DNA from: Burkholderiaceae bacterium
Lineage (GTDB): Bacteria > Pseudomonadota > Gammaproteobacteria > Burkholderiales > Burkholderiaceae_E
Direction: 5' to 3'
NCBI GenBank assembly: GCA_016710525.1
Contig: JADJVQ010000149.1
Location: 1 to 16,785, forward strand
Length of the DNA stretch: 16,785 nucleotides
Positions 1 to 7,993 of this stretch are shown one piece after another. The notes under the pieces were generated by a model. It had not been told where the DNA came from and searched no databases. It was given only the letters and a program-made list of their open reading frames with translations. The stretch's first letter is position 1. Each line of letters opens with the position of its first letter. The position numbers were made by a program, and so were the translations under genes.

Positions 1-34
1 TATTTTGAGTCGGATCAATTCGTGCGTCGAAATC

Positions 35-2857
35 ATGAAAGCATCGCGCAGGAATTCCTTGGCTACTGGCGCATCGTCGCTAACTCTCATGCTGGGGGGC
101 GCGTATTCGTTGCGCGTCCTGGCCCAGACTCAGGGGGCGATGGTCCAGCACGAGTATTCCGGTTGGGAAAACTTCCACCGCAATCAATGGACCTGGGACA
201 AGAAAACGCGTGGCGCCCACCTCATCAACTGCACCGGCGCCTGCCCGCACAATGTATATAGCAAGGACGGTGTCGTCCTGCGTGAGGAAGCGTCGAAGGA
301 CATCGCACCGATGCCCGACCTTCCGGAATACAACCCGCGCGGCTGCAACAAGGGCGTCTGCGGTGGACTACCAGCATGGGCCGCATCGCATCAAGTACCC
401 GCTGATCCGCGTCGGCGAGCGGGGTGAAGGCAAGTGGCGGCGCGCCAGTTGGGACGAGGCGCTCGAAATGATCGCCGACAAGATTGTCGACACCATCAAG
501 AACGAGGCGCCCGATTGCATCAGTGTCTTCTCGCCGGTTCCCGCCGTGGCGCCGGTTTCCTTCGCCGCCGGCCACCGGTTCGCCCACTATATCGGCGCCC
601 ATACCCACACCTTCTTCGACTGGTACGGCGACCACCCGACCGGTCAGACCCAGACGTGTGGCGTGCAGGGCGACTCCTGCGAGACCGCGGACTGGTTCAA
701 TTCCAAGTTCATCATCCTCTGGGGCGCCAATCCATCGATCACGCGCATTCCCGATGCCCATTACCTGTCCGAAGCCTCGCTGAACGGCACTAAGATCGTC
801 AGCATTTCGCCCGATTACAACGCTTCGATCAAGGCCGACCAGTGGCTGCCACCTGAAGCCCGGCACCGACGGCGCGCTCGGCATGGCTATGGCCCATGTG
901 ATCATCAAGGAAAAGCTGTTCGACCTGCATGGCGTCAAGGAACAGACCGACCTGCCCTATCTGGTGCGCAAGGACAACCAGCGCTTCTTGCGCGAGTCCG
1001 ACGTGGTGGCCAACGGCTCCACCGGAAAGTTCTACGCCTGGGATGCGAAGACCGGCAAGGCAGTGATCATGAAGGGCTGCTGGGGTGACGAGCCGGCGCA
1101 GAAGGGGCCGCCGGTGGCCTTCATGGGCCGCAATACCAATACCTTCCCCAAGGGCTACATCGATCTCGGCGACCTCGATCCGGCACTCGAAGGCACCTAC
1201 AAGATGCAGCTCAAGGATGGTTCAACGGTCGAAGTGCAACCGGTATTCGACATCCTCAAGGCGCGCATCATGAAGCAGAACACGCCCGAGCAGGCCGCTG
1301 CCATCACCGGCATTCCGGCCAAGGTGATCGTGCAACTGGCGAAGGACTATGCCACCGCCAAGCCCTCCATGATCATCAGCGGCGGAGGTACCAATCACTG
1401 GTACTACAGCGACGTCCTGCTGCGCGTATTCCATCTGTTGAGCGCCCTGACCGCCAGCGAAGGCAAGAATGGCGGCGGAATGAAGCACTACATCGGACAG
1501 TGGAAGCCTCTCCTCCTGCCCGGCCTGGCTGCCCTGTCCCGGCCGGAAACCCCTGCCAGGCAACGGTTCTGCCAGACGACGATCTGGACCTACGTGCACG
1601 CCGAAGTTAACGACGAGATGGCAAAACTCCAAGATCGATACCAACAATACCTGAAGCAGAGCGATTTCGACACCAAGCAAATGCCGATAACCGGCGAACG
1701 GCCGGATCCCGAAGGTATTCATCGTCTATCGCGGCAACTTCCTCAACCAGGCGAAGGGGCAGAAGTACGTGCTGCGCAACCTGTGGCCGAAGCTTGACCT
1801 GATTGTCGACATCAATATCCGCATGGACTCGACGGCGCTGTATTCGGACGTCGTCCTGCCCTCGGCCCACTGGTACGAGAAGACCGACCTCAATGTGACG
1901 GATGGAGCACACCTCGATCAACATGACCGAGCCGGCGATCAAGCCGATGTGGGAGTCCAAGACCGACTGGCAGATCTTCCAGGCATTGGCGAAGAAGGTC
2001 GAAGAATCGGCACGGCGCAAGAAGTTCGAGAGGTACAACGACGAGCAGTTCAAGTGGGTGCGCGATCTCACCAATCTGTGGAACCAGATGACCATGGACG
2101 GCAAGCTGGCCGAGGATGAGGCCGCATGCCAATACATTCTGGATAATGCGCCGCAGACCAAGGGCATCACCATGGCGATGCTGCGCGACAAGCCGCAACG
2201 CTTCAAGGCCAACTGACGTCACCGATGAAGGAAGGGGGTGCCCTACACGCCGTTCCAGAACTCACGAGTGGACAAGAAGCCCTTGGCCGACGCTGACGGG
2301 ACGCCAGCAGTTCTGGCCTGGACCATGACACCTTCTTCGACATGGGCCTGGAACTGCCGGTCTACAAAGGTCCGATCAATGCCGACAAGTTCCCGTTGCG
2401 CTTCAACACGCCGCACAGCCGCTACGCGATCCACTCCACCTTCAAGGACAACGTGCAGATGCTCAGGCTGCAGCGCGGCGGACCGTCGGTCGAGATGGCG
2501 CCGGCGGATGCCAAGGCCCGCGGCATCAACGACAACGACTGGGTCGAGGTCTGGAACGACCATGGCAAGGTGATCTGTCGGGTCAAGGTGCGCAAGGGTG
2601 AGCAGAGCGGCCGCGTCTCGATGTGGCACACACCCGAGCTCTACATGGATCTGATCGAAGGCAGCAGCCAGAGCGTTTGCCCGGTGCGCATCTCGCCGAC
2701 GCACCTGGTCGGCAACTACGGGCACCTGGTATTCAGGCCCAACTACTATGGTCCGGGCGGTACCCAGCCGGATTCGCGGGTCGAGGTCAAGCGCTACATC
2801 GGCGCCACTCCGATGCACCCTCTGACAGCTGCCACCGGACAATTAGGAAGGAATTAA
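35..2857 (+). CDS. pcrA: Perchlorate reductase catalytic (alpha) subunit PcrA, frameshifted
   Basis: Periplasmic type II DMSO-reductase-family molybdoenzyme that reduces perchlorate and chlorate to chlorite, using bis-MGD molybdenum and one 4Fe-4S cluster. The ATG at 35 gives a Tat-like signal (ASRRNSLATGA) followed by a hydrophobic stretch; a TTG at 5 is an alternative start. The FS0 ligands appear as H-x3-C-x3-C (HLINCTGAC) with a later Cys in RGCNKGVC. The Mo-ligand Asp is the last residue of FDWYGD (codon 630-632). Other family blocks are GGGTNHWYYSDVLLR, DSTALYSDVVLPSAHWYEK and GNYGHLVFRPNYYGP. The span equals about 940 codons, close to the usual 910-930. The reading frame changes near 362, 853, 1708, 1900, 2215, 2236, 2283 and 2307, and homology resumes at once each time; the TGA at 2214 is a Trp codon that lost a G. 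Assignment to Pcr rather than chlorate reductase Clr rests on sequence resemblance and on the order pcrABCD-cld with a cytochrome c as third gene. Confidence 0.93.
2845..2852 (+). promoter_or_regulatory. Ribosome binding site of pcrB
   Basis: AGGAAGGA lies eight bases before the ATG at 2861 and overlaps the last codons of pcrA. The pcrA stop is only three bases before the pcrB start, so the two subunits are probably translationally coupled. This fixes the pcrB start even though a stop appears eight codons later. Confidence 0.75.
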
Positions 2858-2860
2858 ATC

Positions 2861-3854
2861 ATGGCAACAGTTATGAAAGCGCCCTAAACGGCAATTGGCA
2901 ATGTCACCGACCTCAACAAGTGCATCGGCTGCCAGACCTGCACGGTTGCCTGCAAGAAGCTGTGGACCAGCGGCCCCGGCCAGGACTTCATGTACTGGCG
3001 CAACGTGGAGACCGCGCCCGGCATTGGCTACCCGCGCAACTGGGTGAGCAAGGGCGGCGGCTACAAGGGGGGCGAACTGCAGAAGGGCAAGGTTCCGGCA
3101 ATGATCGATTACGGCGTACCTTACGAGTTCGATTACGCTGGCCGTTTGTTCGAGGGCAAGAAGGGCCGCGTGCGGCCCAGCCCGACCCCCCGTACGGCAC
3201 CGAACTGGGATGAGGATCAGGGAGCGGGCGAATATCCCAACAACTCCTTTTTCTATGTGCCGCGGATGTGCAACCACTGCGCCAAGCCGGCATGTCTTGA
3301 AGCCTGCCCCAACGACGCACCCAAGCGCGAGCAGGACGGCCTGGTGCTAATCCATCTGGACAAGGCAAGGGGGCGCAGAACTGCGTCCGCCTGCCCCTAT
3401 GCCAAGCCCTATTTCAATCCCCTGCAGAACAAGGCGAACAAGTGCATCGGCTGCTTCCCGCGCATCGAGAAGGGGGTTGCCACGGCCTGTGTCGCGCAGT
3501 GCGTGGGCCGCGCCATGCACGTCGGCTTCATCGACGACGTCAACAGTTCGGTGTACAAACTGGTGAAGCAGTGGAAAGTGGCTCTGCCCCTGCATCCGGA
3601 ATTCGGCACCGAGCTTTCAATGTGTTTCTATGTGCCTCCCGTGCTCGGACCGCGCAAGGAAGATTCCCAGGGCAATGTTTTCGAAGACCCGGAAGATTCC
3701 ACTGGCAGCTCGAGGAACTGTTCGGCAAGGTGTCGGATACGGCGTGACCACTCGCCACCGAGCGCGAGAAAAGGTCAAGGGACAGGCGTCCGACTTGATG
3801 GATGTGCTGATTGGGCGTCGCAGCGTAGACATGATGATCTCGCCGATGACCTGA
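2861..3854 (+). CDS. pcrB: Perchlorate reductase iron-sulfur (beta) subunit PcrB, frameshifted
   Basis: Electron-transfer subunit that carries electrons from the cytochrome to PcrA. It belongs to the NarH/DmsB-type ferredoxin family with four Fe-S clusters, and is exported as a complex with the Tat-signalled alpha subunit. Visible cysteine groups: CIGCQTCTVAC at 2921-2953, MCNHCAKPACLEACP from 3266, and CIGCFPRIEKGVATAC with AQCVGRAMHVG from about 3443. The span is about 331 codons, matching the family. An extra T at 2885 makes an apparent TAA, and a missing base near 2900 restores the frame. At 3365-3392 a missing T and two further lost bases erase two expected cysteines (the DKCKGAQNC region). 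The last 50 codons shift frame near 3692, 3710 and 3745-3775 before the family-like C terminus DVLIGRRSVDMMISPMT. Follows pcrA by three bases. Confidence 0.92.
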
Positions 3855-3861
3855 AGCCACG

Positions 3862-3883
3862 AGGGGCGATTGGTGCCGCCCCT
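3862..3883 (+). other. Intercistronic hairpin between pcrB and pcrC
   Basis: AGGGGCG (3862-3868) pairs with CGCCCCT (3877-3883) around an 8-base loop, in the 58-base gap between the pcrB stop and the pcrC start. No T tract follows, so it is more likely an RNA processing or stability element than a terminator; that role is inference. Confidence 0.4.
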
Positions 3884-3912
3884 TCGGCGCCGTTGATCGC
3901 AGACTTCCACAC

Positions 3913-4628
3913 ATGAAAATCAAGAATCTTCTTCATTGCCGGTTGGCTGTCCGCAGTCATCTCCTCCGAACTTCCGTCAGCGCACAGACTCCTGAGTATA
4001 CCGGCAACCGTGTCTGCGCCAAGTGTCATTTCGATCAAGGCGAAGCATGGCGCAAGACAGGCCATGCCAAGGCCTTCGATTCCTTGAAGGCCAACGTCAA
4101 AGCAGCCGCCAAGACCAGGGCCGGGCTCGACCCGGCCAAGGATTACAGTGCGGACCCGAACTGCATTTCCTGCCATGTGACCGGTCACGGTGAAGCCGGT
4201 GGATACAAGACGGGCATGAATCCGGACGATGCCAAGCTGGTGGTCGGGGTGAGCTGCGAGTCGTGTCACGGCACCGGAAGCACCTATCGCCAGAAGCATG
4301 CGGACGCAGGAGCAAATCCTAAGGCCTGGTGAAACCACTGATCGGCTGGTGCTGATCGATGCGAAGCAGAATTTCGACTACGAGGGTGCTTGCGCGCACT
4401 GCCACCTCAACTATCAGGGTTCGCCATGGACTGGTGCGAAGCCGCCCTATACCCCCTTCACGCCGGCGGTCGACGCGAAGTACCAGTTCGACTTCAACAA
4501 GGCAGTGCGGACCGCTGGCGAGAAGAATCCGGTGCACACCCAATATGTTGCGAGGGGCGTTCTTGCGCGGAGCGGTTCCGGTGATCCGGGGCGATCTCCA
4601 GCAGAACGCGCAAGAGCCGGAGGAATGA
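3913..4628 (+). CDS. pcrC: Tetraheme c-type cytochrome PcrC of perchlorate reductase, frameshifted
   Basis: Periplasmic multiheme cytochrome (cytochrome c554-like) proposed to shuttle electrons to PcrAB. Four CxxCH heme sites are visible: CAKCH at 4015-4029, CISCH at 4162-4176, CESCH at 4255-4269, and CAHCH at 4391-4405 in a different frame. An N-terminal export signal is recognisable only if the frame shifts near 3930 and back near 3983: MKIKNLL is followed by a hydrophobic IAGWLSAVISS-like run in the next frame. Further shifts occur near 4325 and about 4560, and the C terminus reads AVPVIRGDLQQNAQ before the TGA at 4626-4628. The span is about 238 codons, as expected for PcrC. No good Shine-Dalgarno precedes the ATG, so translation may depend on pcrB. 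A cytochrome c in third place separates pcr from clr operons, where the third subunit is a heme-b protein. Confidence 0.87.
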
Positions 4629-4694
4629 CCAGCGCGACAGGTCGGTTCTGAAGCAGCAAATGCCCCATAGCGAAACTACCAGGATGAAATCATC

Positions 4695-5377
4695 ATGAAC
4701 GAAATGAGCTCAGCAATGAACATCGACCGGATCGAGGTTGCAACGGCGCGCAACAGGGTCTATGCATTGCTTGCAACGGGATTCAGCTATCCCGACGAGG
4801 CGGTTTTCGATCGGTTGGCGGATGGCGCCTACACGGACGAAATCGCCCATGCCCTAGATATATGCGCGGGGACCTGACGGGGTTCTTTTCGGGACGACGT
4901 GGCGCCGAGTTTGCGGATAGTTGCCTCCAACAAGGAGCTGGAAACCGCCTATATCAGCGCCTTGAAACCAACATGCCGCAACCCAGCGTCTCGCCTCTAC
5001 GAGGGGAGCCACCATCCAAGGCAACAAGCCGGGCTGCTTCGAACTCAAGGGCTTCTATCGCGTATTCTGGCCTGACCCATGGCCGAGTCGGAAAACAGAT
5101 CTGGAGGACTCGTGCCGGTTGGGGAACTCGAGTTCATAATTCCTGACGGGCCAAGCAGGCACAGGCCGAGGATGGATCACTGGAAAAATCGCCCTATGTG
5201 CACGCGCAGAAGGATTTTCTGGAACGGCATCTTGCGGCATGGCTGCCGTCATTGCTGACGGATGCCGAGGGCAAGCTGAACAACCCCTTCTACAGGGCAC
5301 TGGTTGTCCTTGCCGATCGATTTGTGGCGAGCGACGCCGGGACCATGCATCGCGATGCTGCAAGCCTGGGCGTGTAA
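4695..5377 (+). CDS. pcrD: TorD-family molybdoenzyme chaperone PcrD, frameshifted
   Basis: Cytoplasmic system-specific chaperone expected to hold PcrA for cofactor insertion and Tat export; it is not part of the mature enzyme. An AGGA at 4681-4684 precedes the chosen ATG by ten bases; in-frame ATGs at 4704 and 4716 are alternatives. The intact N terminus has the typical helical TorD/NarJ opening (RNRVYALLATGFSYPDEAVF). The first frame ends with a TGA near 4875. Homology-like text then resumes in other frames: ASNKELETAYISA, NMPQPSVS, YEGSHH, ELKGFYRVF, and finally SPYVHAQKDFLERHLAAWL to the TAA at 5375-5377. At least five shifts are needed. The span is about 227 codons, normal for the family. 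This is the most damaged of the pcr genes, and its assignment leans on operon position as well as sequence. Confidence 0.83.
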
Positions 5378-5448
5378 GAGGGGGCGTTTGAGGCGGCATG
5401 CTCCGCGAGTCCTTGTCGGCATGGATCTGAAAATCAAATATCAACTGC

Positions 5449-5455
5449 AAAGGAG
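5449..5455 (+). promoter_or_regulatory. Ribosome binding site of cld
   Basis: AAAGGAG ends six bases before the ATG at 5462. It is the strongest Shine-Dalgarno in the operon, consistent with the high level of chlorite dismutase needed to detoxify chlorite. It fixes the start and keeps the full signal peptide. Confidence 0.8.
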
Positions 5456-5461
5456 CTAGTC

Positions 5462-6307
5462 ATGAGCAAGAAATTCTTCAGCAACACGCGAGCGACAGTC
5501 GTGATCGGAGCGGCGATTGCCGCGCTGGCCGCAGGGATGCCATCGTTTGCGACCGCGCAGCAAGCGGCCGCCGACAATACGATGATCGAGCGGGGCAAGA
5601 TTTTGACCCAGCCGGGCGTTTTCGGCGTCTTCACGATGTTCAAGCTGCGGCCCGAGTGGTCCAGGGTACCTTCAGCCGATCGCATGAAGGCCGCGGCCGA
5701 GGTCAAGCAACTGATCGAAAAGCACAAGAACAACGTGCTGGTCGACCTCTATCTGACGCGCGGACTTGAAACCGGTTCCGATTTCTTCTTGCGCGTCCAT
5801 GCCTACGATCTGGTCAAGGCGCAAACCTTCATGAACAAGTTCCGCGCGACACAGATTGGTCGCAATGCGGATGTGTCGGAGACGTTGGTGGGGCTGACGA
5901 AGGGCTTGAATTACATCACCAAGGACGGCTCACCCGGCCTGAACGCCGGCTTGAGTTCGGCCAGCTACACCGGGCCCGCTCCCCGCTACACGCTGGTCAT
6001 TCCGGTGAAGAAGAGCGCGGAGTGGTGGAACATCCCGGTGGATCAGCGTTTGCACGAACTGGAAGCCCATACCGCGCCGACGCTGGCCTATCTTGTAAAT
6101 GTGAAGCGCAAGCTGTATCACTCGACCGGGATCGACGATACCGATTTCATCACCTACTTCGAGACGAACGACCTCGCCGCCTTCAATAACCTGATGATCT
6201 CGCTGGCCTCGGTGCCCGAGAACAAATATCACGTTCGCTGGGGCAGCCCGACCGTCCTCGGCACGATTCACAGCCCGGAAGAAGTGATCAAGGCACTTGC
6301 CGAATAG
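5462..6307 (+). CDS. cld: Chlorite dismutase (chlorite O2-lyase)
   Basis: Periplasmic heme-b enzyme that converts chlorite to chloride and O2, the second step of perchlorate respiration. The 281-residue reading frame is uninterrupted. A signal peptide covers residues 1-32 (hydrophobic AALAAG core; cleavage expected after ATA, before QQAAAD). Known active-site positions are all present: the conserved Trp pair at 188-189 (SAEWWN), the proximal heme His203 in ELEAHTAPTLAYL, and the distal Arg216 in NVKRKLYHS. These correspond to W155/W156, H170 and R183 in mature Azospira/Dechloromonas numbering. The clade I signature ILTQPGVFGVFTMFKLRP and the C terminus HVRWGSP...LGTIHSPEEVIKAL are also complete. 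It follows pcrD by 84 bases in the same direction and ends at a strong hairpin, so it is probably the last gene of the pcr operon. This is the most certain call in the window. Confidence 0.98.
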   Translation: MSKKFFSNTRATVVIGAAIAALAAGMPSFATAQQAAADNTMIERGKILTQPGVFGVFTMFKLRPEWSRVPSADRMKAAAEVKQLIEKHKNNVLVDLYLTRGLETGSDFFLRVHAYDLVKAQTFMNKFRATQIGRNADVSETLVGLTKGLNYITKDGSPGLNAGLSSASYTGPAPRYTLVIPVKKSAEWWNIPVDQRLHELEAHTAPTLAYLVNVKRKLYHSTGIDDTDFITYFETNDLAAFNNLMISLASVPENKYHVRWGSPTVLGTIHSPEEVIKALAE

Positions 6308-6324
6308 TCTCTGCCGGGAGCTTC

Positions 6325-6364
6325 AACCGAATGCGCCCGCTTCACGAGGTGGGCGCATTCGGTT
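6325..6364 (+). terminator. Hairpin terminator after cld
   Basis: AACCGAATGCGCCC (6325-6338) is perfectly complementary to GGGCGCATTCGGTT (6351-6364). The stem can be extended inward by two pairs around an 8-base loop. It begins 18 bases after the cld stop and is the only long stem there. Only a short, mixed T-containing stretch follows instead of a T run, so termination strength is uncertain; it could also protect the mRNA 3' end. Confidence 0.65.
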
Positions 6365-6470
6365 CGGCGATTCGTTCGTGCCGAATAAAGCGCCTGCCGC
6401 GGCGTGAGCGCCTTGGCGGGCTAGCCCGAATATTTCACGAAAGTAGGTCGGCGGAATCGCCGTGAGGCGC

Positions 6471-6499
6471 GTTAATACTGGTGTCTAGACAGGATTAAC
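6471..6499 (+). repeat. Nested palindrome upstream of the transposase
   Basis: GTTAAT (6471-6476) and ATTAAC (6494-6499) form an inverted pair that encloses the perfect 10-bp palindrome TGTCTAGACA (6482-6491). It lies directly before the GGAG (6500-6503) and the transposase ATG at 6514. It could be a leader hairpin or a transposase/repressor binding site; no function can be read from the sequence. Confidence 0.45.
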
Positions 6500-6513
6500 G
6501 GAGTATTCCGCCG

Positions 6514-7888
6514 ATGCCAAATTGTACGCGTGGAGAAATGGAGTTTGGGCGCCTGGGTCGTTGCACGATCGAGGCGAATTTTGAGGGCGGCGCGCTCAGC
6601 TCCGATGGGGGCCTGATGCTGCTGCGGCAAGTTGATCGACGCATTGGATTGTCACGGGCAGTCGCGGACGCCCTGCACGACCCACGGAATCAAGAGCGCA
6701 TCACGCATGAAATGCGCGACTTGGTCGCGCAACGGTTGTATGCCCTGTGCTGCGGTTATGAGGATCTGAACGACCACGCCGCCTTGCGCAACGACCCACT
6801 GATGCAAACGGCCGTGGGCACGCTTGATGAACTGGGCAGCAGCCCGACCCTGTGCCGCCTGGAACAGCGGGCCACCCGCGCCGACATCGTGGCCTTGAAC
6901 CGGGTGCTGATCGACCAGTTCATCGCCAGCCATGCGCAAGCGCCGCAAGAGCTGGTGGTGGATGTCGACGCCTCGGACATTCCCTTGCACGGAGAGCAGG
7001 AACAGACCGAGTTCCACGCCTACTACGATCACTACTGCTACCTGCCGCTGTATGTGTTCGCTGGCCGTGCCATGCTCGCCTGCGTCCTGCGCCGCAGCCG
7101 GATCGACGGCGCCAAGCATGCCGCTGCCGTGATCAAGCTGATCGTGACCCGCTTGCGTCAGACCTGGCCGGCGATACGGATCATCGTCCGTGGCGATTCC
7201 GGCTTCTGCCGCCAGCGCCTGATCCGCTGATGCGAACGCCACGGCGTCGGCTACGTCATCGGGATGGCGAGGAATGCCGCCTGCACCACTGCGTGGCGCA
7301 GTGGGAGCAGGTCATGGAACTGGCCTTCAACGAAACCGGGACCAAGCAGCGGATGATTGGCGAGTTCTCCTACGCCGCCAAGAGCTGGGATCGGGAACGA
7401 CGCCTGATCACCCGCCTGGAGTTTGGCGTCCAGGGCACCAATCCGCGTTTCATCGTGACCAACCTCGACCGCCCCGCCGAGATGCTTTACGACGAGTTGT
7501 ACTGTCAGCGCGGCGAGGCCGAGAACCGGATCAAGGAAACCCAACTCGATCTGTTTGGCAGCGCGCCAGTTGCCCACAAGTTCCTGGCCAACTGGTTTGC
7601 GTATCCTCTTCTCGCACTGGCCTATACCCTGATACACAGCGCCTGCGGGAACTGGCCCTGGCCACGACCGATCTGGCGAAGGCCACCGCGGCGACGATTC
7701 GCGTCCGCTTGCTCAAGATCGGCGCCGCCGTGATCCGCAATACGCGGCGCATCCGCATCCTGCTGGCCTCTCACCATCCGCTGCGCGACCTCTACTTCAT
7801 CGCTGCCAGCGCCCTGGCATCTCCCGTAGCCAACGCCGAGTGCGTCCCCGACATGTTGATCTTCGGGGGTTGGGGGAGGTTCGTCTGA
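6514..7888 (+). CDS. IS1380-family transposase, interrupted
   Basis: DDE transposase for the surrounding element. GGAG at 6500-6503 precedes the ATG by ten bases. The DDE residues are recognisable: first Asp in VVDVDASDIPLHG, second in VRGDSGFC, and Glu in YCQRGEAENRIKETQ, typical of IS1380. The first 238 codons are open. A TGA at 7228-7230 then replaces what is normally a Trp codon (LIR-W-CERHGVGYVIG). One base is missing near 7278 (RNA-R-LH), and another shift near 7640 moves the frame before RLRELALATTDLAKA. The C-terminal part reads to the TGA at 7886-7888. Spanning all parts gives about 458 codons, the normal family size. As written it cannot make a full transposase; whether this is decay or sequence error is open, because neighbours show the same kind of shifts. 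Confidence 0.92.
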
Positions 7889-7896
7889 AATTCGCT

Positions 7897-7921
7897 CAAT
7901 TGATCAAAACTTGATCAATTG
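7897..7921. repeat. 11-bp palindrome near the right end of the IS
   Basis: CAATTGATCAA (7897-7907) and TTGATCAATTG (7911-7921) are perfect complements around a 3-base spacer. It starts eight bases after the transposase stop and lies inside the element. It is AT-rich, lacks a T run, and could be a transcription stop or a subterminal transposase site. Confidence 0.5.
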
Positions 7922-7993
7922 CCTCCGCTGGCATCTCTATCAACACGTTTGGCATATCTCTGCTGCCAAATCATCGGGCCGGTGAAATATCCG

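Noticed and set aside
225..938. Long minus-strand open frame opposite pcrA
   Set aside because: It is the antisense shadow of a GC-rich coding region. Its translation is low-complexity and resembles no family, while the plus strand carries clear PcrA motifs.
2243..2842. 199-codon minus-strand open frame opposite the end of pcrA
   Set aside because: Shadow of the conserved PcrA C-terminal domain; no ribosome binding site and no family resemblance.
35..4628. Programmed frameshifting or a pseudogene cluster in pcrABC
   Set aside because: Shifts occur at many unrelated positions, in both directions, without slippery motifs, and in all kinds of genes. Sequence error is the simpler reading.
35..6307. 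Chlorate reductase (clrABDC) instead of perchlorate reductase
   Set aside because: The third gene encodes a tetraheme cytochrome c and the fourth a TorD-type protein, the pcr order; the clr operon has the chaperone third and a heme-b subunit last.
2214..7230. Possible recoding of TGA as Trp (pcrA at 2214, transposase at 7228)
   Set aside because: The pcrA TGA arises from a lost base, not a substitution, since the frame also changes there. All other Trp codons in the window are TGG, and TGA serves as a normal stop for several genes.
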